Assembly: GCF_024733555.1 (NCBI RefSeq)
Contig: NZ_JANIOF010000006.1
Location: 124,001 to 188,000, forward strand
Reading direction: 5' to 3'
Source of the DNA: Paenibacillus sp. SC116
Lineage (GTDB): Bacteria; Bacillota; Bacilli; Paenibacillales; Paenibacillaceae
Length of the DNA: 64,000 bases
A program made the translations under genes and the position numbers. Position 1 is the stretch's first letter. Every line of letters starts with the position of its first letter. Shown here in pieces: positions 9,788 to 19,791 of this stretch. The notes below the pieces were generated by a model. The model did not search any database and was not told the DNA's origin. It saw only the letters and a program-made list of their open reading frames with translations.

Positions 9788-10462
9788 TTATTCCAGCACG
9801 GTACGCAGAGTTAGTTGAATTTCTTCCTGCGTTTTCGCTACTACTGAATCCGGCGCTTTAATGCCGAAATCACCAAATGTTACTTTTGTGGCTCCATCGA
9901 GATATAGCTTCCCGTCTTTGAACATCGATTCTGCTTCGAAACGAACTTCTTTCGCTTTACCCTTTACAGTCAATTTGCCGTTGATAATAAACGTTTGTTT
10001 TTTACCCTCTGTCCAAGTTGGATTCCACTGTTCAAATGATACGGTCTCGAATACAGCTTCAGGATGTGCAGCTACATCAAAGTATTCAGCGGCTTTCAGA
10101 TGACCGTCACGATCGCTGTTACCTGAGTTGATTTGGTTCATATCGCCTTTGGCAATAGCTTTCATCTCCGCTGGATCCTGCAAGTTAAAGTCCCATGTGC
10201 CGGTAATCCCATTCATCTCAAAATTGACAGTTTCCTTGGATGTTGTAACCGAGAAATACACTTTGGATTCTTTGTTTATCGTCCATGTTTTATTTAACTG
10301 ATCAGCTGTAACCGTTGATGCTTCGCTCGTATTGCTCGTATTTTCGCTGGCAGATGCCTTGATGTTAATATGGTTGCCTACGTAGTAGTCGTACAGTGCA
10401 TAACCACCAATTCCGATTGCAGCGGCTGCCGCAACCCCAATGATCATTATTTTCTTCTTCAT
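9788..10462 (-). CDS. Membrane-anchored YceI-family lipid-binding protein
   Basis: 224 residues. A single N-terminal membrane segment (about 5-24) and a Ser/Thr/Asn-rich linker lead into a YceI lipocalin-like domain (about 55-224): SKVYFSV, GTWDFNLQDP, HLKAAEYFDVAAHPEAVFE, LTVKGKAKEV and FGDFGIKAPDSV. Family members bind isoprenoid or lipid ligands in a beta barrel, and here the domain is held on the outer face of the membrane. There is no lipobox, so it is anchored by its uncleaved helix. GGGAGG precedes the ATG. Divergent from a two-component system, which may regulate it (inference from position only). Confidence 0.88.
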   Translation of the reverse strand: MKKKIMIIGVAAAAAIGIGGYALYDYYVGNHINIKASASENTSNTSEASTVTADQLNKTWTINKESKVYFSVTTSKETVNFEMNGITGTWDFNLQDPAEMKAIAKGDMNQINSGNSDRDGHLKAAEYFDVAAHPEAVFETVSFEQWNPTWTEGKKQTFIINGKLTVKGKAKEVRFEAESMFKDGKLYLDGATKVTFGDFGIKAPDSVVAKTQEEIQLTLRTVLE

Positions 10463-10640
10463 AATTGCCTCCCAAACCTAAATAGTTTTTTAAATGGCTT
10501 GCCTCGTGTGGATTATAGATATCATAGTAATGGATTAAGCTGAGATGGCCTTGAGCGGTAGCTGAAAGTTTCCTGAATGCGTTCAAGGGTAACTACAGTG
10601 CGTTGCTTGGTCATATCCAACATAAACATTAAGTTTGTAC

Positions 10641-10692
10641 TCAGCAGGCATTCAGCAGTTATTCAGTTATGTCGTTGTTGATCGTGTACAAT
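10641..10692 (+). promoter_or_regulatory. Promoter with three 11-bp direct repeats (candidate OmpR-type operator)
   Basis: TCAG half-sites at 10641, 10652 and 10663 are spaced exactly 11 bp (TCAGCAGGCAT, TCAGCAGTTAT, TCAGTTATGTC). They overlap the -35 region of a good -10 box (TACAAT, 10687-10692) that lacks a -35 consensus. OmpR-family regulators bind such 10-11 bp direct repeats, so positive autoregulation is plausible. Confidence 0.5.
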
Positions 10693-10713
10693 AGAGGGAA
10701 GGGGGAGAACAGT

Positions 10714-11397
10714 TTGCTTCTGGTAAAAGGAATTAAAATATTGCTTGTTGATGATGAGCCGAATATATTAGAGTTTTTGGAAATGGGATTGGAGAACGAA
10801 GGCTTTCAAGTGTTTACGGCTCAAAATGGTATGAGTGCCGTTACGATGGTCAAAGAGCATCAGCCTCATGTTGTCATCCTTGATGTAATGATGCCGGGTA
10901 TGGATGGTTTCGAAGTTTGCAGAATGCTAAAGAAGCTGCACAATGTAGCAATCATTATGTTAACCGCGAAAGATGAAGTCGGGGATCGTGTCAAAGGGCT
11001 TACGTTAGGTGCCGATGATTACATGATCAAGCCGTTTAGCTTTGAAGAGCTGCTTGCACGCATTCATGCTCGAATTCGTAATCATTACCCACATTTGTTA
11101 AGTGAAGTTGCTATCGGACCGTTCCGAATTGATGATAGAAAGCTGGAGATTAGTTATAACAAGCAGGTGCTGGATTTGTCTCCAACGGAGTATGCGCTGC
11201 TGAAATATGTAGTGACGAATCATAGTCTTGTATTGAGCAAATCCATGATCTTGGATCATGTATGGGGTTATGATTTCGGTGGAGATGACAATATCGTGGA
11301 GGTGTATATTCGCTCCCTGCGTGACAAGTTGAACGATCGAGAGCATCAAATAATTCGAACTCGGCGAGGTGCCGGGTATTGGGTGGAGATTCAGTGA
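10714..11397 (+). CDS. OmpR/PhoB-family response regulator
   Basis: 227 residues. Receiver domain: acidic pair in LLVDDEPN, phospho-acceptor Asp near 56 in ILDVMMPGMDG, LTAKD and the K in MIKPFSFEEL. The C-terminal winged-helix DNA-binding domain includes LSPTEYALLKY, the recognition helix VEVYIRSLRDKL and RTRRGAGYWV. Start: TTG 10714 has GGGGGAG six bases upstream. The longer in-frame ATG at 10669 lies inside the promoter and lacks a binding site. The stop codon overlaps the kinase start as TGATGA, so translation is coupled. Confidence 0.92.
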   Translation: MLLVKGIKILLVDDEPNILEFLEMGLENEGFQVFTAQNGMSAVTMVKEHQPHVVILDVMMPGMDGFEVCRMLKKLHNVAIIMLTAKDEVGDRVKGLTLGADDYMIKPFSFEELLARIHARIRNHYPHLLSEVAIGPFRIDDRKLEISYNKQVLDLSPTEYALLKYVVTNHSLVLSKSMILDHVWGYDFGGDDNIVEVYIRSLRDKLNDREHQIIRTRRGAGYWVEIQ

Positions 11398-12878
11398 TGA
11401 AGCAGAAACAAGATCGTATGCGTCGATTTTTTGAACCGAACTCGTTGCGTTTTCAATTACTGTCGCGGTCGCTGTTTGTGTTATCTGGACTGCTGCTGCT
11501 GATCGGTATTGTGCAGTATACTTTTATGAAGCAGTTCCTGTATCAAAATAAAGCGGAAAGTTTGCTAAGCCAAGTGCGTAATATTCCGTATCAACTATGG
11601 GAATACACGGATCAAATGCAAGGGAAAAATGAATATGTGGATGCGCTGCTCTCTCTTCGTACGCCAGATGTCCAATTTGCCCTTGTGTACACAGATGGCT
11701 ATGTAAAAGATTTATTTGTTGACCCTTATAAAAAAGGAACGCCGCGTATGCCTGAAGCCATCTATACGGAAGTGCTTGAGAGTGGAATATGCGACTTCAA
11801 ATATAAAATAACGGAGGACGAACATGGTGGAGAGCATTTAGTTGTGCTGCAGCCGATTAAGACGGACAACAAAGTAACGGGCATTGTACAGGTCAGTTCA
11901 CCAATCGGTTCCTTGACGAATGTGCTTATTCCGCAGCTTATTACCTTTTTAGGTGCTTCTTTACTTGCACTGCTGATTGGCTTGTTCATGTACTTGTCTG
12001 TACTGCGCCGTACGTTGAATCCTTTGTCGCATATGGAGAGAACGGTAGAGCATATCAATTCGGGCAATCTAGCGCAGCGGCTGCCTGTTGATCAAGGACA
12101 ATTGGAAATCGATCGTGTATCGATTGCATTCAATGGCATGCTTGAGCGGTTGGAACAATCATTTAAGTCTGAACAGGAAGCGAAGGAACAGATGCGCCGT
12201 TTCGTTGCGGATGCTTCTCATGAGCTTCGTACGCCCTTGACTTCGATTCGTGGCTTTCTGGAGGTGCTGATGCGAGGGGCGGCTTCCAATCCAGAACGGT
12301 TGGGCAAAGCCTTGAAAAGTATGCACGGAGAAGCAGAACGCTTGCATAGGCTCGTAGAGGATCTGCTGAGTCAGGCGAAGTTGGATCGCGAACCTATTAT
12401 TCAATTGCAGTCAGGACCGATCGATCGTGTCATCTTCGATATGGAGCATCAGCTCTTATTGCTGGCTGGTGATCGCAAGGTGCGTTTAGATATCGAGAAA
12501 GATGTGCAAGTATGGTTTGACAGAGACATGATAAAGCAAGTAATTCTCAATTTGTTCCATAATGCGGTGCAGCATACAAACGCGAAGGAAGGCGTTATTT
12601 TATTGACGCTGCGCCATATAGAGGACCGTGTTGAAATTGATGTAAAAGACAATGGGGTTGGGATTGCGCCAGAACATGTGCCCCATGTATTCGAGCGATT
12701 TTATCGAATTGATTCATCTCGCACTCGTAAATGGGGTGGGGCGGGCTTGGGGCTGTCCATTACCAAGTCGATTGTTGATAAGCATAATGGCAGCTTGCAG
12801 GTAGAAAGTGAGCTTGGTAAAGGTACGTTATTCCGCGTGATCCTCCCTTCTGTGAACCAATCAGCAGGTGCTAAATAA
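11397..12878 (+). CDS. Sensor histidine kinase, partner of the upstream regulator
   Basis: 493 residues. Two membrane segments (about 22-46 and 178-204) enclose an extracytoplasmic sensor domain. A HAMP segment, HisKA with phospho-His in ASHELRTPLTS (near 274) and a HATPase_c domain follow, with N box LNLFHNAVQHT, G1 DNGVGI and G2 GGAGLGLSI. It senses an unknown extracellular or envelope signal and phosphorylates the adjacent OmpR-type regulator. ATG 11397 overlaps the regulator's stop; GGTGGAG inside the regulator gene is the ribosome binding site. The neighbouring YceI gene is a possible target. Confidence 0.93.
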   Translation: MKQKQDRMRRFFEPNSLRFQLLSRSLFVLSGLLLLIGIVQYTFMKQFLYQNKAESLLSQVRNIPYQLWEYTDQMQGKNEYVDALLSLRTPDVQFALVYTDGYVKDLFVDPYKKGTPRMPEAIYTEVLESGICDFKYKITEDEHGGEHLVVLQPIKTDNKVTGIVQVSSPIGSLTNVLIPQLITFLGASLLALLIGLFMYLSVLRRTLNPLSHMERTVEHINSGNLAQRLPVDQGQLEIDRVSIAFNGMLERLEQSFKSEQEAKEQMRRFVADASHELRTPLTSIRGFLEVLMRGAASNPERLGKALKSMHGEAERLHRLVEDLLSQAKLDREPIIQLQSGPIDRVIFDMEHQLLLLAGDRKVRLDIEKDVQVWFDRDMIKQVILNLFHNAVQHTNAKEGVILLTLRHIEDRVEIDVKDNGVGIAPEHVPHVFERFYRIDSSRTRKWGGAGLGLSITKSIVDKHNGSLQVESELGKGTLFRVILPSVNQSAGAK

Positions 12879-12987
12879 ATAAAATGGTTGCTCGAATCGT
12901 GGAAGAAAGTTGGAGGATGGTGTTCCATTCGTTATAATGGTAGGAAGAGCAATCATCGATGGGATGCAGAAGAGAGGAAAATGAATC

Positions 12988-14292
12988 GTGACATTAACAT
13001 TTAAACAATTACCTATAGATACGATCTATGCAGATAAATTGGAGCAGCGTGGTATCGTAACGCCGTCTCCTGTACAGGCGGAGGCAATCCCTGCTGCTGT
13101 TGAAGGACGCGATGTACTGGCTCAATCCCAGACAGGAACAGGTAAGACGTTGGCATACTTACTGCCTGTTCTTGCGCGTATCCAGCTGGATCAAAGTGCG
13201 TTGCAGGCGGTCGTCGTCGCTCCTACGCAAGAGTTGGCGATGCAGATCGTGCGCGAGGCAGAAGCGTTAGCAGGCGCAGAAGGGCTTATCGTGGCGCCGC
13301 TTATCGGAGGCGCTGCCTTGAACCGTCAGTTGGACAAGCTGAAACAGCGTCCACAACTTGCAGTAGGTACGCCAGGGCGTATTCGCGAGCTGTTGGATAT
13401 GAAGAAGCTGAAAATGCACGAAGTTCGCACGATCATCATAGACGAGGTAGATCATGTGCTGCGTCAAAGCGGGGCAGGAGATACTGAGCATATCATGAAC
13501 CGTGCACTGCGTGATCGTCAGCTGTTATTCTTCTCTGCGACGCTGCCTGCTGAAGTGAAAAAGCTTGCCTCGAAATGGATGAAAGATCCCGTAAATGTCG
13601 GTATTGAACCAGACAAGCGTGTTGCGGATACCATTACGCACTCCTTTATCGTATCAGAGGAGCGCGACAGAATAGACATGCTTAGACGTCTTGTGCGCCA
13701 CTACAACCCGAAGAGCTCCATTGTGTTCGTCAATGATTCAGACATGATCGGCGAGTGGGAATCGAAGTTGAGATATGCTCATTTATCAGTAGGTACTTTA
13801 TATGGGAATGCTCCGAAGCAAGAACGCGTTCAGGTACTGCGCCGATTCCGTGAAGGGGAGTTCCAACTGCTGCTCGCGACGGATGTAGCTGCTAGAGGCT
13901 TGGATATCGCTGAACTCGATGTCGTATTCAGCTTGCAGCCTGCAATCAACGCGGAGCACTATGTACACCGTGCTGGGCGTACAGGTCGTATGGGCCGTAA
14001 AGGGATATCTGTAAACCTGATTACGGAACGTGAGCTTTTCATTATGCGCAAGTTCGAGCGCGAGCTTAATATTCAAATTCAAGAATGGTCGTACTATGAT
14101 GGCAGAGTAAGTCTTGTAGAAGAGGGAGCGGTCAAGCGCAAGCCTCAAGCGCGCAAGCCAGTTGAAACTCGACAAGCTGGTTCCCAGCGCAAGCCGAATG
14201 ATCGTCATCGCGATAAGAAGAGTAAAGGTGCGCCGAAGTGGTTGAAAGCGAAGCAGCAAGACAACGGGGATAAAGGCCGCCCTCAACAATAA
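12988..14292 (+). CDS. DEAD-box ATP-dependent RNA helicase (CshA/CshB-like)
   Basis: 434 residues. Q motif around PSPVQ; motif I AQSQTGTGKT (45-54); PTQELA; TPGR; motif II is DEVD (152-155) rather than DEAD; motif III SAT; later VAARGLDI and HRAGRTGRMGR. A Lys/Arg-rich tail of about 55 residues follows, as is common in cold-shock or ribosome-associated helicases that need help binding RNA. It unwinds or remodels RNA with ATP, probably in ribosome assembly or mRNA turnover. GTG start with AGAGAGG upstream. Transcribed alone; a bidirectional terminator separates it from the collagenase gene. Confidence 0.92.
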   Translation: MTLTFKQLPIDTIYADKLEQRGIVTPSPVQAEAIPAAVEGRDVLAQSQTGTGKTLAYLLPVLARIQLDQSALQAVVVAPTQELAMQIVREAEALAGAEGLIVAPLIGGAALNRQLDKLKQRPQLAVGTPGRIRELLDMKKLKMHEVRTIIIDEVDHVLRQSGAGDTEHIMNRALRDRQLLFFSATLPAEVKKLASKWMKDPVNVGIEPDKRVADTITHSFIVSEERDRIDMLRRLVRHYNPKSSIVFVNDSDMIGEWESKLRYAHLSVGTLYGNAPKQERVQVLRRFREGEFQLLLATDVAARGLDIAELDVVFSLQPAINAEHYVHRAGRTGRMGRKGISVNLITERELFIMRKFERELNIQIQEWSYYDGRVSLVEEGAVKRKPQARKPVETRQAGSQRKPNDRHRDKKSKGAPKWLKAKQQDNGDKGRPQQ

Positions 14293-14298
14293 CAGGGG

Positions 14299-14335
14299 AT
14301 AAAAGTGGGTCACATACTATAGATAAAAGTGGGTC
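14299..14335. repeat. Short direct repeat
   Basis: ATAAAAGTGGGTC occurs at 14299-14311 and 14323-14335, between the helicase stop and the terminator. No function is apparent. Confidence 0.6.
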
Positions 14336-14351
14336 GCCCACCATAATAGTT

Positions 14352-14388
14352 AAAAAATGCTAGCGCCTTAAGCGCTAGCATTTTTTTT
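14352..14388. terminator. Bidirectional intrinsic terminator
   Basis: Perfect stem ATGCTAGCGC / GCGCTAGCAT with A-run on the left and T-run on the right, between the convergent helicase and collagenase genes. Confidence 0.93.
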
Positions 14389-14389
14389 A

Positions 14390-17300
14390 TTAATGAACGT
14401 GCAATTTATAACGAACATCTTCATCTGCAAACTTGTACACATACAACAAATACTGACCCGGTTCCGCTTCATACGAAGCGTTCATGCCGCGACCTTCCAG
14501 CTCAAGTGGATACGCAACTGGGCGATCCAAGTCACCTTCTTTAAATAACATCCAGTTTACACCTTCGCCAGCTTGCTTCTCCAACTCAATGCGCAGTGCG
14601 GATGGCTTGTCCACGTTCACGCGGAAAATGTCCTGCGTATCTGTACCTTCAAGCGCCCCAAGCGTCGTCCGATTCATCGGTAACAGATTGCTAACTATAT
14701 CAGGCGTATCATTAGGCTCAGATTCAACCAGTGGTTCTAACACTGTTTCACCATCCGGTGTAGATGCTGCCTTCACTTTTAATTGATAAGGCTGCTCGCC
14801 AGCACCTAGTTTATACACGTATACATAATACGTCCCCGACTTAGCGGATACAGAACCATTTAAGTGATTTCCTTCAACTTGTGTCGGGTAACCTGCATAA
14901 TTGGTCATATCCGATTCATGATAAGCAATCCATGCTAAGCCATCTTGATTGGCTGCTTCCAGCTCAATGCTCCAATCTTCTTCTTTGCTTACTTCAAAAC
15001 GGTAAATGTCCATGTAGTCCTCGTCGTTCACTTTACCGCTTACGATTTTCCCCGAACCATCCACAACGACTGCTTCTTCTGGCTTGTTGTTAGGCTCAGC
15101 ATCTACATTTACTTGCTTATCGTCAGGTTGTTGGCCGTTGTTGCCATCCTCTTTACCCGAACCGTTATCGCTACCATTCCCATTACCATCTTGGCCACCG
15201 TCATCCGGCTGTTGACCAGTACCTTCACCTTCTGGGAGCTTGCCGTGGAACACAACATCATAAACAAATCTTCCTTCATTATCTACACGATAGTTTGTAA
15301 AATAAGCGGTTACCGTCTTGTATCCGTTCCATGGTTGTTCCGACAACGTGCGCAGGAAGCCATCTGTGAGCTCGCTCATCGCTTTCCAGTCGCCTGTTTT
15401 TCCAGTAGATATGCCGCCCGTATGCGTTCCTCTAAGCTCAAATGTATTGAAATAGGCAGACTTTTTCTCTTGCGTAACGACGTTGCTCAATTGAGCCACA
15501 CGTGTAATCTCATCGTAAATGGAAGAGGCAGTCTTCGGCGCAAGCGGACTCATATAGTCGTCAGATACAAGCGGCACCGTCATGTTGTCATACTGTGCAA
15601 CATGTTCCGCGATGGAACGTTGATATGCTTCATTCGTATGAGCATTGCTGCTAATGTAAGTAAGCTGCTCATTATAGGCTTCTGCGCTTCCGCTTCGAAT
15701 TGCCGTATGAATGCGGTCGAGCTGCATCATATCGTTGTTATACAAGTAATCGTATAGAGCAAACGAATAGTTGTAGAAGTTCCACGTCCCATACTTCGCA
15801 TTTACAGTGTCCGATACGGTAAAGTGTGTCCCTCTATCATTTTTAATGTTGCTTACGACTGATTTACGCGGTTTAATGCCCTCAAGACGTGTAGCTCCTG
15901 CAAAGAATTCAGCCCCGCCTTCCTCAAACCAAGGCATACGTCCTCCATCATAAAGCTGACCTTGTCCCCAACCGCCTGGTACACCGTAGCGTCCTTGCAA
16001 ATAGTGCGTAACTTCATGTCTAAACAATTCTTCTAGGCTGTAAATACTTTGTTCAGCTGTGCGGTCATACGTAAAGAACGTCCCGTCGCCTTCAATGTAA
16101 ATACCACCGTTGTTTGTCTCGTACCCATATAAATATTTGTTCATCCGATATTCATCTGGATTGTTGTAAATGACAACAGTAAGCACATCGTCCACATTGC
16201 CTGGCTCCAACGCTTTATCATTACCTGTCACGCGGAAAAATTGAGCTTCTACTTCCTTCGCTGCCCAGTACAAACGTTGGATCTGATCATCGCTCAGATT
16301 GCCCCCCGTCTTAAACACAACTTTGCCCTCATCAAAAACAGTCTTTTTCGGTAAATATTTATCTTTTCCCGCTTGCTTCAGCGCGTCGATATTTACTTGT
16401 TTGCCGTTAGCATCCACTTGTGCATAATGTTGTTCAATCTGAGCTGCCGCTTCAAAATATAGTTCACTAAGTGCGGACTCTTTCTTCATGACATCTGTAA
16501 GGATACGATTCGCCTGCGTCGGATCGCTATAATATCGACCGAGCGCCCCGGTGAAGTAAATCGCATTGTTCGTTAGCCATACATGGTCTTCTGAACGCGG
16601 ACCGTATTGAGACAAACGGAAAAATTGCTCCAGGTAGCCGTCTATTGCCCCTTTGAACGAAGCTTCGTGACTTTTATCATCCATACGCCACATCAAATTG
16701 TAGCCCACACCATCAATAAGACTAAAGTAAGAATTTGCTGCAATATTGTCGTTCGCCAAAACATCTACACGGTCGACAAACTGTTTCACAACTTCCGTCA
16801 AACGGTTAATCGTATCCACATCAACGGTGGAATTAGAAATCATTTTACCTGTCGAGCCAATGACTTTGTTTTGAACTTCCGTTCCCCACGTAAACGCTGG
16901 ATTTTGAGTAATAGCCGTAATAGCAGGCATCACTTTTTCACGATATGCTGCTGTATTAAGTTTAGACAACCCTTCATTATAGAAAGCTAAATAATAGCCT
17001 GAACGGAGTACCTCTACTAAAGTGTTAATACCTTTTTCATCTTCAGTTGTAAAAGAGGTCCCACTTGCTGCAAGCTGATCGACGATTGCCTGGAAGCGCG
17101 CTTCATCCTCATAGAAACGCTGTACATCGTCATTATATTTAAATAGCTCAGGCATTTGCGTCCATTCGATGCTCATTAGTAGATCCGTTAACTGATCGTA
17201 TGGCATCGCGTTTAATTGCGCCATACTATAGGTCGACTGCTTGTTGCGCTGAATGGATCTGCTCTTTTGCTGAGAAGGAGGCTGCTGCTGATCTACGCTG

Positions 17301-17533
17301 CCAATCGGGTCTGCAAGTACCTCTGCTCGCACATCATTTTCTGATAACGCTTTCATAAGATCATGACTTGCCACCCTTGGTGATATACCAACGTCTACTT
17401 TGTTGCCTGCCGAGAGATTGCCTGTCTTACTGCTGCTTGTCGCACTTTCTGCGGCTACTGCCACCGGACCACTTATCGCAACAACCGCTGCAATAAACAT
17501 TGCCGTACATGTTGACCAACTTTTTGTTCTCAT
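14390..17533 (-). CDS. Secreted M9-family collagenase with two C-terminal PPC domains
   Basis: 1047 residues. Signal peptide (about 1-28, ending near AVAAES), M9N-type activator region (about 100-390), and a gluzincin catalytic domain with HEVTH near 505 and the third zinc ligand in WFEEGGAEFFAG about 30 residues later. A Gly/Asn/Asp-rich linker near 800 is followed by two pre-peptidase C-terminal (PPC) domains, each starting with an E-P-N-(D/N) type motif and ending Y-x-L-x-V. Known family role: cleavage of native triple-helical collagen outside the cell; PPC domains bind collagen. No PKD domain is obvious, unlike clostridial ColG/ColH. Weak GGGG about 12 nt before the ATG. Confidence 0.92.
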   Translation of the reverse strand: MRTKSWSTCTAMFIAAVVAISGPVAVAAESATSSSKTGNLSAGNKVDVGISPRVASHDLMKALSENDVRAEVLADPIGSVDQQQPPSQQKSRSIQRNKQSTYSMAQLNAMPYDQLTDLLMSIEWTQMPELFKYNDDVQRFYEDEARFQAIVDQLAASGTSFTTEDEKGINTLVEVLRSGYYLAFYNEGLSKLNTAAYREKVMPAITAITQNPAFTWGTEVQNKVIGSTGKMISNSTVDVDTINRLTEVVKQFVDRVDVLANDNIAANSYFSLIDGVGYNLMWRMDDKSHEASFKGAIDGYLEQFFRLSQYGPRSEDHVWLTNNAIYFTGALGRYYSDPTQANRILTDVMKKESALSELYFEAAAQIEQHYAQVDANGKQVNIDALKQAGKDKYLPKKTVFDEGKVVFKTGGNLSDDQIQRLYWAAKEVEAQFFRVTGNDKALEPGNVDDVLTVVIYNNPDEYRMNKYLYGYETNNGGIYIEGDGTFFTYDRTAEQSIYSLEELFRHEVTHYLQGRYGVPGGWGQGQLYDGGRMPWFEEGGAEFFAGATRLEGIKPRKSVVSNIKNDRGTHFTVSDTVNAKYGTWNFYNYSFALYDYLYNNDMMQLDRIHTAIRSGSAEAYNEQLTYISSNAHTNEAYQRSIAEHVAQYDNMTVPLVSDDYMSPLAPKTASSIYDEITRVAQLSNVVTQEKKSAYFNTFELRGTHTGGISTGKTGDWKAMSELTDGFLRTLSEQPWNGYKTVTAYFTNYRVDNEGRFVYDVVFHGKLPEGEGTGQQPDDGGQDGNGNGSDNGSGKEDGNNGQQPDDKQVNVDAEPNNKPEEAVVVDGSGKIVSGKVNDEDYMDIYRFEVSKEEDWSIELEAANQDGLAWIAYHESDMTNYAGYPTQVEGNHLNGSVSAKSGTYYVYVYKLGAGEQPYQLKVKAASTPDGETVLEPLVESEPNDTPDIVSNLLPMNRTTLGALEGTDTQDIFRVNVDKPSALRIELEKQAGEGVNWMLFKEGDLDRPVAYPLELEGRGMNASYEAEPGQYLLYVYKFADEDVRYKLHVH

Positions 17534-17999
17534 GATGCCAATTTCCCCTTTGTGAGTATTAGGTTAATATTCATTTGATTATATGAACATTAATTAATAT
17601 ATCGGAATCATAAGGGCTGGATGACATGCAACTATATGACTGTTTTGACGTATATGAGCAGGTCTTTAGTATGGTAAACATGCTGGAGTCCTGAAATTTG
17701 GGCAGCGAAACGGCCTCCCAAGTCCCATTGTTCCGCTCCATTCCGTGTCGAAGCTTGTTATTTAGCTAATGAAGGTTAGAAGACTGAGACTACTCACATT
17801 TCAATAGATGGTTGAGCATGGTGTACACGGTAGTTATATGCAGTTAGTGTTGAAATATGGAAAAATATCTATATACTCATAGAAAGATGCTGAACCATGT
17901 AAATAATTAGCTGGCTTTTATATTTATCCGACAGCAAGTGTAAACCCTCAAAACTCAATCTACTATTTTTTAGATGTATGAAAAGAGAGGAGAATCCAT
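17534..17999. other. Intergenic region, collagenase / lipoprotein genes
   Basis: AT-rich 466 bp between divergent genes. It must contain the collagenase promoter and the promoter of the lipoprotein gene; AGAGAGGAG at its right end is that gene's ribosome binding site. No open frame, RNA or strong hairpin recognised. Confidence 0.5.
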
Positions 18000-19403
18000 T
18001 TGTTTTTGTATGCTCGTCATTGGAAAATCGTTGTTGTATTTTGTTTAGCTATAACATTATTGGCTGGATGCACAGGTGAGGACAAGAGTGAGCTGCCTCC
18101 TTTGCCTAAGGATGGTTCTGGGACAATTCGAATCTTATTCGGTAATGAAGAACAATTTATGAGTGAGTACGGAAATGCCTTTCATGTTAAATATCCTGAG
18201 ATTGAATTTGAAATTTTACCGACAAGAGAACTCTTTAAATCATTAGGTAAGGATGGAGATTACTATCAAAATTTTATTGAATTTATTAAAAATAAACAGC
18301 TCGATGTTGTGATGTTAGCCCAATCCGATTATGAACATTTAGCTAGCGTTGGTATCCTGTATCCCATCGAGTCGCTTATTAAAGATGAAAAGTATCCCAT
18401 TGACGATTTTCACCCTGGCGTGATCGATCTGCTGCGTGAAAAGGGCGGAAATACGCTGTATGGAGTAGCTGCTCAATTTCAATCTTCTGCCTTGTTCTAT
18501 AATGCAGAATTGTTCAAGGAATATGGGGTAGATCCTCCACGTCACAAAATGTCTGTACAGGAAATGTTGGAGCTTGCAGAGCAATTCCCTAGTAAATCCA
18601 ATAGTGATAAAGATCGTACATATGGTTTTCACAGTGAATATATGTCTCCTTCACAAATGCTGCTTCTGCTAGCAGAGATGTCGAATTTACAAATTGTTGA
18701 TCCCACGGCAGACAAAATCGTTATGGATAGCGAAGCGTGGAAATCTATTTTTGTCAGCTATGCAGAGCTAGTAAAGGAGAAAAAGACGAATCTAATAAAA
18801 TCGAATGATGATATGAGACCTGGCCAGGGTTTTGCACAAGGAAATGTAGCAATGACCATCGGGAATTCATATATGATCGCTCAAATTGAGAATGCTCATC
18901 GTTATAGCCAAGATGGAGAAAAGAAGAAAGGGTTTGAGTGGGGGATGGTAACGGTGCCAGTTGATCCAGCTAATCCGGATGAATCTCCTATGGTCCAGTT
19001 GGGCAGTATTTTTGCCATTCCGAAAGATTCCCTTAACAAGAATGCTGCTTGGGAGTTTGTGAAGTTCAGTGCTGGTCCTGAGATGGCTAGGATAAATGGG
19101 CGCGCCTCTAGTAAATTGACTACGCGAACGAAATACCAACAGGAGATAGCGGGAAAAAGTCCTGAGGCATTCACTTTATTGAAGCCAGGCTCAAACGCTC
19201 GTGCTCTATATAAGACGCTTAGTAAAAATAAAGTATCCGATGAGTTTTTCTCAGCGTTTCATAATAAACTAGATGAATCTATTATGGCTGTTGCTGATGG
19301 GAAAAAATCGCCTGAGCAAGCCTATGAACAATTATTGCCGGAGCTTCAGAAACAGCTAGATATAGATAAGAACAAGAGAGAAGACAAAAAAGCGGAAAAA
19401 TAA
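18000..19403 (+). CDS. Extracellular solute-binding lipoprotein, family 1
   Basis: 467 residues. Lipoprotein signal peptide with lipobox LLAGC (Cys24), then a family-1 ABC-type substrate-binding fold (FGNEEQF, KYPEIEFEI, YNAELF, GNVAMTIGNSYM, WEFVKFSAGPEMA). Usually it would deliver an oligosaccharide or other solute to an ABC permease, but no permease is adjacent. TTG start with GGAG seven bases upstream. It is the first of three tandem paralogues (the middle one broken); all share TGxxKSELP after the Cys and a Lys-rich C-terminus. Confidence 0.88.
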   Translation: MFLYARHWKIVVVFCLAITLLAGCTGEDKSELPPLPKDGSGTIRILFGNEEQFMSEYGNAFHVKYPEIEFEILPTRELFKSLGKDGDYYQNFIEFIKNKQLDVVMLAQSDYEHLASVGILYPIESLIKDEKYPIDDFHPGVIDLLREKGGNTLYGVAAQFQSSALFYNAELFKEYGVDPPRHKMSVQEMLELAEQFPSKSNSDKDRTYGFHSEYMSPSQMLLLLAEMSNLQIVDPTADKIVMDSEAWKSIFVSYAELVKEKKTNLIKSNDDMRPGQGFAQGNVAMTIGNSYMIAQIENAHRYSQDGEKKKGFEWGMVTVPVDPANPDESPMVQLGSIFAIPKDSLNKNAAWEFVKFSAGPEMARINGRASSKLTTRTKYQQEIAGKSPEAFTLLKPGSNARALYKTLSKNKVSDEFFSAFHNKLDESIMAVADGKKSPEQAYEQLLPELQKQLDIDKNKREDKKAEK

Positions 19404-19791
19404 AAGTAGTAGCTATTAAGGCGCGTTCAACAGCTCTTCTATTAGAGTGGGAGGACGTGCTATTTTTGTGCGTCGAAGAGGTGAATAAAATTAAGAATAT
19501 ACAAATTTATGACCAAACAATCGATCTGTATGTAATTTATTGAGAATATTAAGGGTTGATAAAACCGAAAGATGGATCTCCCATTTCTAATAACAACGAA
19601 TGCTGTCACAAAGTGCAGCATTCGTTTTGTTTATAGAGATAAGACGATTAGGAAATAGCATGAAAACTACGTCTGTTGATGAACAGTTATATACGAAAAT
19701 ACATCAGAAGAAGATTGCCCGTCCTTCAGCATCACTCTATCGGAACTCGTCCGATCTCGGGTGATCTTTCTAACGGTCCGTTAGCACAAAA
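19404..19791. other. Intergenic region before the lipoprotein pseudogene
   Basis: Holds a terminator (19595-19633) and a perfect 15-bp palindrome CTAACGGTCCGTTAG (19770-19784) just before the pseudogene. No gene supported. Confidence 0.5.
19595..19633 (+). terminator. Intrinsic terminator
   Basis: AACGAATGCTG / CAGCATTCGTT perfect stem, then TTTGTTT, about 190 bp after the lipoprotein stop. Confidence 0.8.

Noticed and set aside
14945-15757. 270-codon plus-strand frame inside the collagenase gene.
   Set aside because: Shadow of a well-supported M9 protease on the other strand; no ribosome binding site or domain.
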